Assembly: GCF_005884405.1 (NCBI RefSeq)
Contig: NZ_VCAO01000003.1
Location: forward strand, 124,001-188,000
DNA: 64,000 nucleotides
From: Qipengyuania marisflavi
GTDB lineage: Bacteria; Pseudomonadota; Alphaproteobacteria; Sphingomonadales; Sphingomonadaceae
Direction of reading: 5' to 3'
Position numbers and translations under genes: made by a program. Under the pieces are notes generated by a model that was not told where the DNA came from, did no database searches, and saw nothing but the letters and a program-made list of their open reading frames with translations. Shown one piece after another: positions 7,924-16,732 of this stretch; position 1 is the first letter of the stretch, and each line of letters begins with the position of its first letter.

Positions 7924-9189
7924 TCAAGCCACGTCGGGCCAGATGCCGCGCGTGTCGTAAACCGCTGCGCCGCGGCGTTCTTCGGGCGGGATTACTTTGA
8001 ACACATCATGATCGACCAGCACGATGATCACGCCGCAATTTTCCAGCGCGGTGTCGATATCGACCAGTTGCGCGTCTGAACCCTCGAATTCGGGTGGCAG
8101 TTCGCCCGCATAGGGTTCGACCACCCGCACCCGGCTGCCGTATTCGCGGGCCAGGCTGGCGGCGACATAGCGTGCGGGGCTTTCGCGGAAATCGTCGATA
8201 TTGGCTTTGAACGCGAGGCCGAGACAGGCGATTTTCGCGCCCGGATTGGCGGCCACCAATGCCTTTGCGCGGGCCAGCACGTGGTGCATCTTGGCATCGT
8301 TGGTTTCGCGCGCCTGGCGGATCATCTTGGCCTGCTGCGGCGCGCCGTGGACGATGAACCACGGGTCCACGGCAATACAATGCCCGCCCACGCCGGGGCC
8401 GGGCTGGAGGATGTTGACGCGCGGATGGCGATTGGCCAGCCGGATCACTTCCCAGACGTCGAGCCCCTGTTCATCGGCGATCATCGACAATTCATTGGCA
8501 AAGGCGATGTTCACGTCGCGAAAGGCGTTTTCGACCAGCTTGGTCATTTCCGCCGAGCGGGCGTCGGTGGTGACGCATTCGCCCTTCACAAAGCGTTTGT
8601 AAAAGGCGAGCGCCTTGCGCGCGCAGCGCGGGGTTATACCGCCGATCGAGCGGTCATTGTGTGTCAGCTCTTCGAGGATCTTGCCCGGCAGCACACGCTC
8701 GGGGCAATAGGCAATCGAGACATCGGGCTGGCCTTCGCACAGGCCCGGCATCGCCAGATCGGGGCGTTTGGCGGCGATCATGTCACGCATCGCCTCGGTC
8801 GTGGCGACGGGTGAGGTGGATTCCAGAATCACCACATCGCCCTTTTTCAGCACGGCAGCGACCTGCTCTGCCGCTGCCAAGACATAGGAGATATCGGGCG
8901 TGTGATTACCATCCTTGGCAAAGGGCGTGGGCACCGCGATCACAAAGACATCGGCCGGCGCGATCTGGGTCGAAGCCTTGAGCAAGCCGCGCTGGACCAC
9001 CGCCTGCACCAACCCGTCCAGATCGACTTCCTCGATATGAATCTCGCCGCGATTGATCGTCTCGACCACATTTTCGGACACATCGACACCCAGTACCGGG
9101 CAGCCAGCTCGCGCGATAATCGCGGCGGTGGGCAGGCCGATATAGCCGAGGCCGATGACGCAGACGTCGGGTTTGGTGTCACCGCGCAT
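7924..9189 (-). CDS. wecC: UDP-N-acetyl-D-mannosamine dehydrogenase
   Basis: A 421-residue NAD-dependent sugar-nucleotide 6-dehydrogenase of the UDP-glucose/GDP-mannose dehydrogenase family, oxidising UDP-ManNAc to UDP-ManNAcA. The Rossmann motif GLGYIGLPTA lies at residues 13-22 and the catalytic cysteine in GVGGHCIAVDPWF. Substrate assignment is supported by the epimerase gene wecB directly upstream, which supplies UDP-ManNAc. The 70-base gap between them suggests one wecB-wecC operon for an enterobacterial-common-antigen-like or exopolysaccharide sugar. Confidence 0.92.
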   Translation of the reverse strand: MRGDTKPDVCVIGLGYIGLPTAAIIARAGCPVLGVDVSENVVETINRGEIHIEEVDLDGLVQAVVQRGLLKASTQIAPADVFVIAVPTPFAKDGNHTPDISYVLAAAEQVAAVLKKGDVVILESTSPVATTEAMRDMIAAKRPDLAMPGLCEGQPDVSIAYCPERVLPGKILEELTHNDRSIGGITPRCARKALAFYKRFVKGECVTTDARSAEMTKLVENAFRDVNIAFANELSMIADEQGLDVWEVIRLANRHPRVNILQPGPGVGGHCIAVDPWFIVHGAPQQAKMIRQARETNDAKMHHVLARAKALVAANPGAKIACLGLAFKANIDDFRESPARYVAASLAREYGSRVRVVEPYAGELPPEFEGSDAQLVDIDTALENCGVIIVLVDHDVFKVIPPEERRGAAVYDTRGIWPDVA

Positions 9190-9259
9190 GAAATATGAAT
9201 CCCTGAACCATTCTCAGGAGCGTTTAGCCTGTGTCGGTAAATTTAACAGTAACGCTGTT

Positions 9260-10384
9260 TCAACGGTCCGCCAGCAGATCGCATATCCGAGCGGCAGCAT
9301 GACCGTCCCCGAAGGGATTGTGCGCACGCGCCATCGCGGCATAGGCTGCGGGGTCGTCGAGCAGGCGCTTAGTCTCGGCCACGATGATGTCGGCATCGGT
9401 GCCCACCAGCTTGGCCGTGCCAGCCTCCACGCCCTCGGGCCGCTCGGTCGTTTCGCGCATCACCAGCACCGGCTTGCCCAATGCGGGCGCCTCTTCCTGC
9501 ACGCCGCCGCTATCGGTCAACATCAGCGTACTGATATCGAGCAGCCGCGCGAAGTGCGGGTAGTCGAGCGGCTCGATCAACGCGACATTGTCCAGCCCCG
9601 CCAGCTGCTGGTTCATCACCGCGCGGACATTGGGGTTGAGATGGACGGGGAAGATCACTGCGACATCGCGCCGCGCCGCGATCCGCTTTACCGCATCGGC
9701 GATACCCTGCATCCCGGCCCCGAAATTTTCGCGCCGGTGGCTGGTCATGCCGATGATCCGCTTGCCGACAAAGCGCTCCTCAAGCGCGGAAAGTCCGGTG
9801 GCGAGACCCGGCTGCTCTGCAATCCGCCGGGTAACCCAATGCAGCGCATCGATTACGGTATTGCCAGTAACGTGAATGCTGTCCGCCGCGACATTTTCAC
9901 GCCGCAGCGCCGCCGCAGCGGTTTCTGTCGGCGCGCAATGCAGTGCCGCAAACGTGCCCACCACGCGGCGGTTGACCTCTTCAGGCCAGGGGTGATGGAT
10001 GTTGCCGCTGCGCAGTCCCGCCTCGACATGGCACACCGGAATCTTGCGGTAATAGGCCGCGATCGCGCCAGCCATGACTGTGGTTGTATCGCCCTGCACC
10101 ACCACCCAGTCGGGCTGCTCTATATCGAGCACCTTGCCAATGCCGGTCAGCGCGCGGGCGGTGAGTTCATCCAGCGTCTGGCCCGGTGTCATCAGGTCAA
10201 GATCATGATCGGGCACCACGCCTGCGATATCCAGCACCTGATCAAGCATTCCGCGATGCTGCGCAGAAACGCATACGCGGCTGATGAAGCGGTCATCCGC
10301 TTCCAGCGCATGGACCAGCGGGAAAAGTTTGATGGCTTCGGGACGGGTACCGAATACGGTAAGTATCTTGCGGGTCACTGACAT
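9260..10384 (-). CDS. wecB: UDP-N-acetylglucosamine 2-epimerase (non-hydrolysing)
   Basis: A 374-residue GT-B-fold enzyme interconverting UDP-GlcNAc and UDP-ManNAc. Landmarks are FGTRPEAIKLFPLV near the N-terminus, VVQGDTTTVMAGA, HVEAGLRSG and the C-terminal LTDSGGVQEEAPALGKPVLV with the conserved Glu pair. The length is normal. It sits directly upstream of wecC on the same strand, giving a two-step route to UDP-ManNAcA. Confidence 0.95.
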   Translation of the reverse strand: MSVTRKILTVFGTRPEAIKLFPLVHALEADDRFISRVCVSAQHRGMLDQVLDIAGVVPDHDLDLMTPGQTLDELTARALTGIGKVLDIEQPDWVVVQGDTTTVMAGAIAAYYRKIPVCHVEAGLRSGNIHHPWPEEVNRRVVGTFAALHCAPTETAAAALRRENVAADSIHVTGNTVIDALHWVTRRIAEQPGLATGLSALEERFVGKRIIGMTSHRRENFGAGMQGIADAVKRIAARRDVAVIFPVHLNPNVRAVMNQQLAGLDNVALIEPLDYPHFARLLDISTLMLTDSGGVQEEAPALGKPVLVMRETTERPEGVEAGTAKLVGTDADIIVAETKRLLDDPAAYAAMARAHNPFGDGHAAARICDLLADR

Positions 10385-10428
10385 GCGCGATCTAGTAACC
10401 GTAAATGGTTAAATCGCCATAGGGGCAA

Positions 10429-11034
10429 TCAAAGTTCCGGTGGCTGAGAAAGCTCTTCTTCAGTCACAAGATTTCCCGGCGTGGCAGATTCCGTCGTTTC
10501 ATCAGCAGTCGGCGCAGCGCGTTCGCGTTCGAGCCGCTCCATATAGTCGCGCTCGATCATTTCGACCCGCTCCTGCTCGGCGGCGGCTTCGGCGTCGATC
10601 CCGCCCAGCCGGTCGGCGCGGGCGGCGTCAACCAGCTGGCCAAAGCGGATGCTGCTGGCATTGGCCTTGTCGGCATAGGCTTTCCTGATCATTTCCTGCG
10701 TGCAGCCGGTAAACCCGCCCGCGCCCGAAGGTGAACAGGAAAACGCGCCCGAAGCGCCAACCATCTCCAGCTGCTCAACCCGCTCTGCCCATGAATTGTT
10801 CGCGGGATCGTCGGACAGGCGCAATTCCTGCGGGATGCGGTAACGCTCGTTCTCGGCCTGACGCGCGCAAACCACAATCTGGTCGGCAGTGCTTTCAGGG
10901 CAGCGGTCATCGCCATAAACGATGACCATGTTGACCGTTTCTTCCTCGGCGGCGTCCTGCGCCATAGCGGGGGCGGTGAAGGCCAGCGGAGACGCGATCA
11001 ACGCGGCAGCGGCAAAAGTGCGGAACAGGGTCAT
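10429..11034 (-). CDS. Secreted/periplasmic protein of unknown function
   Basis: About 200 residues with a Sec signal peptide ending near APAMAQD. The mature part begins with a Glu-rich stretch, then VYGDDRCPESTADQIVVCAR with two cysteines, a second cysteine pair around FSCSPSGAGGFTGC, and a charged C-terminal helix with Glu/Arg repeats. I recognise it only as a sphingomonad-type periplasmic protein. The start at 11034 gives the best spacing to GGGAG; an ATG at 11040 would add two residues. It seems monocistronic, 44 bases upstream of wecB. Confidence 0.7.
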   Translation of the reverse strand: MTLFRTFAAAALIASPLAFTAPAMAQDAAEEETVNMVIVYGDDRCPESTADQIVVCARQAENERYRIPQELRLSDDPANNSWAERVEQLEMVGASGAFSCSPSGAGGFTGCTQEMIRKAYADKANASSIRFGQLVDAARADRLGGIDAEAAAEQERVEMIERDYMERLERERAAPTADETTESATPGNLVTEEELSQPPEL

Positions 11035-11121
11035 TATCATCGTCTCCCAGCAAGGCGCGCAGTTAAGGCGGCGCAGCGGTGAATGGTTGGTGAAGCGCAG
11101 CATCCGGGACGGCAATTCCCG

Positions 11122-11649
11122 TCAGATACGCTCCGACAATTTGATCGCGGCGCGGCAGCCCAGCCGGATCACGCCCGATAGCAGGGGGTACGCAGGCGCC
11201 CGCTCTGCCCCAGCGGCCAGCGCGGCCCCCAGATGCTCGCGCTCGTCCTCGCGGAATTCCTCGATCATGCCGGCCAGCTCGGGATCTTCGCCGGTGGCGT
11301 GCAATTGGTCGAGCTGGTCGGAATAATGCTTGTCGATCTCGGTTTCGACCGCTGCTGTGCAAGCCATCGCCGCTTCCGGCCCCAGCAGCGCAGTCGCCGC
11401 GCCCAGCGCATAACCCGCCACTGACCAGAACGGTTGCAGCGCGGTAGGGCGCACGCTGCGGCGTGCCATCAGAGCATCGAATTTTGCGCGGTGGCCCGCT
11501 TCCTGCTCTGCCATGCCTTCGATCTCGGCAGAATGCGGGGCGCGGTCGCCCATTACTGCCAATTGCCCGGCGTAAATGCGAGTCGCGCCAAATTCGCCCG
11601 CCTGGTCGACACGGATCATGCTGGCGATATGGTCAGGGGCCTTGGTCAT
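11122..11649 (-). CDS. coq7: Demethoxyubiquinone hydroxylase (Coq7/CatA type)
   Basis: A 175-residue di-iron enzyme of ubiquinone biosynthesis that hydroxylates demethoxyubiquinone. The iron ligands are visible as repeated ExxH motifs: EQEAGHR, ETEIDKH and EDEREH. VDQAGEFGATRIYAGQ near the N-terminus is a family signature. The start ATG overlaps the dsbB stop (ATGA), so the two are translationally coupled. Confidence 0.94.
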   Translation of the reverse strand: MTKAPDHIASMIRVDQAGEFGATRIYAGQLAVMGDRAPHSAEIEGMAEQEAGHRAKFDALMARRSVRPTALQPFWSVAGYALGAATALLGPEAAMACTAAVETEIDKHYSDQLDQLHATGEDPELAGMIEEFREDEREHLGAALAAGAERAPAYPLLSGVIRLGCRAAIKLSERI

Positions 11650-12122
11650 CAGGATGGCTTCTTGCCGAGCAGCCGCAGGATAACAACCCCTGCCGCCGTG
11701 GAGATCAGGAAGTTGAAACCCGCCAGGCTGATGCCAAGGAAGCGCCACGCCGCCTCGTCACAGCGCACCAGCGGGGTGTTCATGATCTGCTCCAGCGCGC
11801 TGCCGCCTTCGTCCGACAGCATGGCAGAGCAGGACGTGATGCCGTCCCACCAGTGATATTCGACGCCCGCATGGAACAGGCCGATCAGGCCCGACACGAT
11901 GATGGCAAATCCAGCCAGCGTCACCAGCAGACGGCGTGACGGGGCTAAGAACGACAGCAGCGCCAGCGCCAGCGCCGCGAAATGCGGCCAGCGCTGCCAC
12001 CAGCACATCTCGCAAGGGTACAGGCCAAAGCCATATTGCGCGACATAGGCCCCGCCCAGCAAAAGCGCAGGCACGGCCAGCGCCAGACGCTGCGCCAGTC
12101 TCTCGTTAGCGGTGTCGATCAT
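11649..12122 (-). CDS. dsbB: Disulfide bond formation protein B
   Basis: A 157-residue inner-membrane protein with four hydrophobic helices. It carries both redox-active cysteine pairs of DsbB, Cys37-Cys40 (CEMC, in the typical PCEMCWWQRWPH context) and Cys98-Cys121, and passes electrons from DsbA to ubiquinone. It overlaps coq7, a ubiquinone-biosynthesis gene, which is a sensible functional link since ubiquinone is the DsbB acceptor. It starts 18 bases downstream of the ctpA stop. Confidence 0.93.
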   Translation of the reverse strand: MIDTANERLAQRLALAVPALLLGGAYVAQYGFGLYPCEMCWWQRWPHFAALALALLSFLAPSRRLLVTLAGFAIIVSGLIGLFHAGVEYHWWDGITSCSAMLSDEGGSALEQIMNTPLVRCDEAAWRFLGISLAGFNFLISTAAGVVILRLLGKKPS

Positions 12123-12140
12123 GCCAGTTGCAGGCCCGGA

Positions 12141-13478
12141 TTACTTGGCGCGGGCAACGGCGCTGGGCGCGGTGCGGCGCAGCGTTTCCAAGGCATAATG
12201 CAGCTGGAAATCCTCGATCCCCTGCTCCTTCAATTCCTCGGCAGTCAGCTGGAAGCGAGGGTCTTCGCGCTTATCCGCTTCCATCGCATCATCGGCCAGC
12301 GTGGCTTCATTAATCAGATGGCCGCGGAGATCCGATTCGCGCAGCACGAATTTGGCGCGCTTGGCGAGGTCGGGATCGCTCAGCTGCGGGACCGTGATAT
12401 CGGGCTTGATCCCGCCTTCCTGCACCGAATGGCCCGAAGGCGTGAAATACCGCGCCGTTGTCAGCTTTAGCGCCGCATCGCGGCCCAGCGGCAGTAATGT
12501 CTGCACGCTGCCCTTGCCAAAGCTGCGTTCGCCCATGACCACTGCGCGGCGATGATCCTGCAGCGCGCCGGCCACAATTTCGCTGGCCGAGGCCGATCCG
12601 GCATCGATCAGCACTACAATCGGCACACCGGCGGCAATATCGCCGCGGAACACGGTTTCGGCGTCATAGCTGATGCTTTCGCCGCGTGCGCGGCCGCGCT
12701 GCGACACGATTTGCCCCTTGGTCAGGAACAGATCGCCCAGCGCCACCGCTTCATCAAGGCTGCCGCCCGGGTTCGAGCGCAGGTCGAGCACCAGCCCACT
12801 CATCCGCCCGCTGGCGTTCTTGCGCATATCCTCCCACGCGGAGAACACATCGCTACCGACATCGCGCGAAAATTCATTGACCATGATGTGACCGATATTG
12901 CCCGGCTTAAGCTCCCAGGTGACCGGCTCCAGCTCGATCACGCCGCGTGTCACGGTGACATCGAACGGCTCTTCGCGACCGGCGCGGAAAATCGTCAGCC
13001 GGATCGCAGTGCCTTCTGGCCCGCGCATTTGCGACACGGCTTCGTCCAGGCTGCCGCCATAGATCAGTTTGCCGTTCAGATGGGTGATGAAGTCGCCCGC
13101 CTTAATGCCAACCTTGTCCGCCGGACTGCCGCGGAAGGGCGAGATCACCTTGACCGCGCCGTCTTCCATCGCAACCGACAGGCCAAGACCCGAATAATTG
13201 CCATCGATCATCGTCTCCAGCCGCTGGAGATCGCTGCCGTCGAGATAGCCGGAGTGCGGATCGAGCGCGGCGAGCATGCCGTCGATCATCCCGCGCATCA
13301 GCACATCGTCCTTCACCGGCTCGACATAGCTGGCCTTGATCCGCTGATAAACCGCCAGTACCTTGGCAAATTCGGGACCGGCGCGGCCATCGACCTGCGC
13401 AAGGCCCGCCGTCGTGGCGGGTATCAGAGCCAGCGCGGTCACCAGCGCGGCGGATCGGGCGTAATGGGCGAATTTCAT
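12141..13478 (-). CDS. ctpA: S41 carboxy-terminal processing peptidase
   Basis: A 445-residue secreted protease with a signal peptide (cut near TTAGLA), a PDZ domain at about 85-185 (GLGLSVAMEDGAVKVISP) and the S41 catalytic core. The Ser/Lys dyad is Ser297 in GSASASE and Lys322 in SFGKG, 25 residues apart as in E. coli Prc. These enzymes trim periplasmic substrates including cell-wall hydrolases. It follows the EnvC-like gene, a frequent pairing in alphaproteobacteria that suggests a shared role in peptidoglycan remodelling. The chosen ATG gives a proper signal peptide. Confidence 0.93.
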   Translation of the reverse strand: MKFAHYARSAALVTALALIPATTAGLAQVDGRAGPEFAKVLAVYQRIKASYVEPVKDDVLMRGMIDGMLAALDPHSGYLDGSDLQRLETMIDGNYSGLGLSVAMEDGAVKVISPFRGSPADKVGIKAGDFITHLNGKLIYGGSLDEAVSQMRGPEGTAIRLTIFRAGREEPFDVTVTRGVIELEPVTWELKPGNIGHIMVNEFSRDVGSDVFSAWEDMRKNASGRMSGLVLDLRSNPGGSLDEAVALGDLFLTKGQIVSQRGRARGESISYDAETVFRGDIAAGVPIVVLIDAGSASASEIVAGALQDHRRAVVMGERSFGKGSVQTLLPLGRDAALKLTTARYFTPSGHSVQEGGIKPDITVPQLSDPDLAKRAKFVLRESDLRGHLINEATLADDAMEADKREDPRFQLTAEELKEQGIEDFQLHYALETLRRTAPSAVARAK

Positions 13479-13580
13479 CCTGCGGCGAACTCCTGCGTGC
13501 AAGTGCATCGTATCGCGCACTGCCGGTTAATGCCAGATGAGGCGTGGATTGGCCCGATCAAGCAAAATTCGACAAATGCG

Positions 13581-14804
13581 TCAGTCGGCATGGTCGAGCG
13601 GGTTTATAGGCGCGCCGTCACGGCGCAGCTCCAGCGTGATTTCAGGATCGCTGCGCGCCGCCAGCCCTAATGGTGATCCGGCGGCGACTCGCTGTCCAAC
13701 CGCGACATCGAGACTGGCCAGTCCCGTCACCAGACTGGTCCAGCCGCCCGCATGCTCGACAATCGCGATCCGGCCATAGCCGCGATAGGGACCGGCAAAG
13801 GCTACGCGGCCCGCTGCGGGCGCAACCACTTGTGCGCCGCTGCGCGGGATCAGCGCGATACCGGGGCGGCGCGCACCGCTGCCACTGGCCGCTTCACCAA
13901 ACCCGCCGACCAGCCGTCCGGCAACCGGCAGCTGGTAATCGGCAGGCGGCTGCGTTGACGTTGGCGAAGGGCTTGGCGGCGGCGGGGCTGTCACCGCGCC
14001 GGGATTGGCGGGGCGGGGGATTGGCCCCGGCAGCGCGGCCAGCCGCGTGCGCAGCGTGCCCGCCTGCTCAAGCTGCCCGACCAGCGCATCCAGATCGCGG
14101 GTCTGTTCGGCCAGTGCCTGTGCGCGGCGGTTTTCGCGCGACGCATCGCCCGACACGCGGCGCGCCACCAGCCGTTCTTTCTCCGCCAGAGTGGCCAGAT
14201 CGCGGCGGCGTCCTTTCAGTGTCGCCTCCGCCTCGCGCCCATCGGCATAGGCCGTGCGCGCTTCGCCTTGCAGCGTCCGGGCACGCTCCAGATCGCCGCG
14301 CAGCGATGCCGTGCGGGCGCGCACCAACGGGACAGTGCTGCCAAGAACGGCGCGGGTGTAAACCAGATCCTGCAGGCTGCCCGGCTGGAACATCGTGAGT
14401 GTCATTGGCCGCCGCGCCATATTTTGCAGCGCGCCGGTCAACCGGACCAGCGGTTCACGCCGCGCCGCCAGCTTGCGGTCGAGCGTCCGGCGCTGCGCCG
14501 TTACGAGCGCCAGCTGCGCCTCTGCCGCAGTTGCCGCCGCCTCGGCCTGCTGGACGCGGGCTGCCAGCGCCGCCGCTTGCGCCGATGCCTTGTCAGCCGC
14601 CTGCAACGCACCGGCTGCGCGCTGCTCCAGCCGTTCGCTGCGGGCGCGGGCGTTACGTTGTTGCTGGCGCGCAATGTCGAGCGCCTTGCTGGCCTCTGCC
14701 GAAGTGGAAAATCGCGTGTCCTGTGCTGTCAGCGGCCCGATCAGTGCGGGAACAGCGACAAGGCCGCCCGTCAGGACAAGGATGGCAAGAGCGCGGCGGA
14801 TCAT
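13581..14804 (-). CDS. EnvC-like murein hydrolase activator with degenerate M23 domain
   Basis: A 407-residue exported protein with a signal peptide, a long coiled coil rich in Ala/Arg/Glu (about residues 35-260), a Pro-rich linker and a C-terminal LytM/M23 fold. The zinc-site motifs of active M23 peptidases are missing: the HxxxD position reads RRPGIALIPRSG and the HxH position reads ITLELRRDG. It is therefore probably an amidase activator like EnvC, not a peptidase. It lies between rlmH and ctpA in the same orientation. Confidence 0.88.
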   Translation of the reverse strand: MIRRALAILVLTGGLVAVPALIGPLTAQDTRFSTSAEASKALDIARQQQRNARARSERLEQRAAGALQAADKASAQAAALAARVQQAEAAATAAEAQLALVTAQRRTLDRKLAARREPLVRLTGALQNMARRPMTLTMFQPGSLQDLVYTRAVLGSTVPLVRARTASLRGDLERARTLQGEARTAYADGREAEATLKGRRRDLATLAEKERLVARRVSGDASRENRRAQALAEQTRDLDALVGQLEQAGTLRTRLAALPGPIPRPANPGAVTAPPPPSPSPTSTQPPADYQLPVAGRLVGGFGEAASGSGARRPGIALIPRSGAQVVAPAAGRVAFAGPYRGYGRIAIVEHAGGWTSLVTGLASLDVAVGQRVAAGSPLGLAARSDPEITLELRRDGAPINPLDHAD

Positions 14805-14822
14805 GATGTCACTCCTGCCGCA

Positions 14823-15245
14823 TTATCCGCTGCGATGGTAGGGGTGTCCGGCAAGGATGGTGGTCGCGCGGTACAATTGCTCGGCCAGCATGGCGCGCGC
14901 CAGCAAATGCGGCCAGGTTGCCGTGCCATAGGCGATCAGCAAATCCGCCGCCCCGCGTTCCGCGCGCGAATGGCCGTCAGCCGCGCCCAGCACAAAGCGG
15001 CACTCGCGCGTCCCGTCATCGCGCCAGCGGCCCAATATTGCTGCAAATTCCTCCGACGACAGATCCTTGCCGCGCTCGTCCAGCAACACCGTTTTGTATG
15101 GAGTGACCGGATCGGGAATGCGCCCGCCGTTTTCGGGAAGCTCGGTAATCTTCACCGGCCAGGTGAGCCGCTTCTCATAACGCGCGACCAGCTCCGCCTC
15201 GGGAGAGCGAGCGATTTTGCCGCGAGCTATGATGTGCAGGAGCAT
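14823..15245 (-). CDS. rlmH: 23S rRNA (pseudouridine-1915-N3) methyltransferase
   Basis: A 140-residue SPOUT-family methyltransferase modifying helix 69 of 23S rRNA. LLDERGKDLSSEEFA and FVLGAADGHS are the conserved knot and SAM-binding segments, and the length is a little below the 155 of E. coli. It lies in the alphaproteobacterial order nadD, rsfS, rlmH, envC-like, ctpA. Confidence 0.94.
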   Translation of the reverse strand: MLLHIIARGKIARSPEAELVARYEKRLTWPVKITELPENGGRIPDPVTPYKTVLLDERGKDLSSEEFAAILGRWRDDGTRECRFVLGAADGHSRAERGAADLLIAYGTATWPHLLARAMLAEQLYRATTILAGHPYHRSG

Positions 15246-15318
15246 ATTGGTTCGCTCTCACGGCAGATTGCTGCGCGATCACCTTCGAGGGAGCGGCATT
15301 GCGGCGCTACAGACGTGT

Positions 15319-15738
15319 TTAAGCCGTGCCAGCCACTGGTGGCGCGTCGCCAAAGGCCCACATCCGTTCCAGGTTGTAGAAGCTGCGGACTTCGGGCCGG
15401 AACAGGTGGACGATCACATCACCGGCATCGACCAGCACCCAATCGGCGGCGGGAAGCCCTTCGAGCTTCACCGGGCCGCGCCCTGCGTGCTTGATCTTTT
15501 CAGCCAGTTTCTGCGCCATGGCCGCAACCTGCCGCGTCGAACGGCCGGACGCGATCACCATAAAATCGGCGATCGAGCTTTTGCCTTCGAGTGGGATGGT
15601 CACAACGTCATGCGCCTGGTCGTCGTCGAGATGCTCCAGCACCATCGCCAACAGCGGGTCCTGGTTTGCATCAGCCAAGCGGGTCACCGTGGCAGTAGCG
15701 GAATCGGCCTTGGCCGAGGGGGTTTGCGCCTGCGTCAT
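15319..15738 (-). CDS. rsfS: Ribosome silencing factor
   Basis: A 139-residue RsfS/Iojap protein that binds uL14 and blocks subunit joining in starvation. The conserved block reads IADFMVIASGRSTRQV, KLEGLPAADWVLVDAGDVIVHLF and the end RSFYNLERMW. An ATG start at 15738 is used; an open frame continues upstream to a TTG at 15789, but the family core begins well inside. It is placed between nadD and rlmH. Confidence 0.94.
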   Translation of the reverse strand: MTQAQTPSAKADSATATVTRLADANQDPLLAMVLEHLDDDQAHDVVTIPLEGKSSIADFMVIASGRSTRQVAAMAQKLAEKIKHAGRGPVKLEGLPAADWVLVDAGDVIVHLFRPEVRSFYNLERMWAFGDAPPVAGTA

Positions 15739-15795
15739 AGGCAGATGCGGTACTCCTGAATAAGGGGGTGATGAGCATAATGGGGTCAACGCGCA

Positions 15796-16506
15796 TCATG
15801 GCTTCGGGGTTTCCCCCGCGCTGTCGATACGCCTGAATGTCAGTTGGTCCCGTGGAGAGATACCGGCATAGCGCGCGGCCCAGTCGGGATCGGTGCGGCG
15901 GATGGCCGTTGCCGAACGTTCGTCAGGGTCAAAACGCAATGTCACCAGTGCCGGTGCGCTCCAATCGCTCCGCTTCACAAAGCTGGCCAGCGGGACGCGG
16001 TAGCGCCGCAGCCAGGCCATCGCGGGGCTCGCGAAGGCAGCACCATCATACCCGGGTCGTGCGATTACCGCAATCGGCATCGCGCGTGAGATGCCGCGCC
16101 AATCGCGCCAGCTGTGAAAATCGGCAAGATTGTCACTCCCCATCAACCAGACAAATTCGATCTTGGGATAGCGGCGCAACAGTGCCTGCAACGTATCGAC
16201 GGTGTAGCGCGTGCCCAATTGCCGTTCGATGGCGGTCACGCGGATCGGTGCGCGCCGCGCCTGCCGCGCTGCCGAGAGCACCCGCGCGGCAAGCGGCGCC
16301 ATCCCCACTTTGGGTTTTAGCGGATTGCCCGGCGAGACCAGCCACCACACCTCGTCAAGTTCAAGCGCCGCACGGGCAAACAGCGAGATCCGCCGATGCC
16401 CGCCATGCGCCGGATTAAAACTGCCGCCGAGCAGTCCAACGCGCCTGATAGCGTTCACAGAGTGATTCGCTGACAGTGGGCGCGTGTGAATATTGCTGTT
16501 AAACAA
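15796..16506 (-). CDS. nadD: Nicotinate-nucleotide adenylyltransferase
   Basis: Up to 236 residues; catalyses NaMN plus ATP to NaAD in NAD synthesis. LLGGSFNPAHGGHRRIS holds the nucleotidyltransferase signature (H/T-x-G-H type), with MGSDNLADFHSWRDW and the C-terminal RSATAIRR-type motif in the ATP site. The start is uncertain: TTG at 16506 has GAGG 12 bases upstream, and GTG at 16458 would place the family core right at the N-terminus. Confidence 0.92.
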   Translation of the reverse strand: MFNSNIHTRPLSANHSVNAIRRVGLLGGSFNPAHGGHRRISLFARAALELDEVWWLVSPGNPLKPKVGMAPLAARVLSAARQARRAPIRVTAIERQLGTRYTVDTLQALLRRYPKIEFVWLMGSDNLADFHSWRDWRGISRAMPIAVIARPGYDGAAFASPAMAWLRRYRVPLASFVKRSDWSAPALVTLRFDPDERSATAIRRTDPDWAARYAGISPRDQLTFRRIDSAGETPKP

Positions 16507-16611
16507 TGGGTTGGAATTGCCTCAAGCTCCGAATCGCGGGGAGATGGTTAATATGAACTTAAACTTTGCTGCGCGTTTGGGATCATATATTTTCCTGCGA
16601 TGAAACGACTC

Positions 16612-16630
16612 GTCGCACAATCAGTGCGAC
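16612..16630. repeat. Inverted repeat in the nadD/M23 divergent intergenic region
   Basis: GTCGCAC and GTGCGAC form a perfect 7-bp inverted repeat separated by five bases. The 226-base divergent region between nadD and the M23 gene is more AT-rich than its flanks, as expected for promoters. The repeat could be an operator or an RNA hairpin in the M23 leader; no regulator is identified. Confidence 0.35.
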
Positions 16631-16732
16631 TCATAGATTAGCCGGGAACCCCGATTCGATTTCGGGAACATCTTTTGTTACCTCCATCGGCACGGGACCA
16701 AAAAACAATAGGGACGGGTCGTTTTGCAAATC

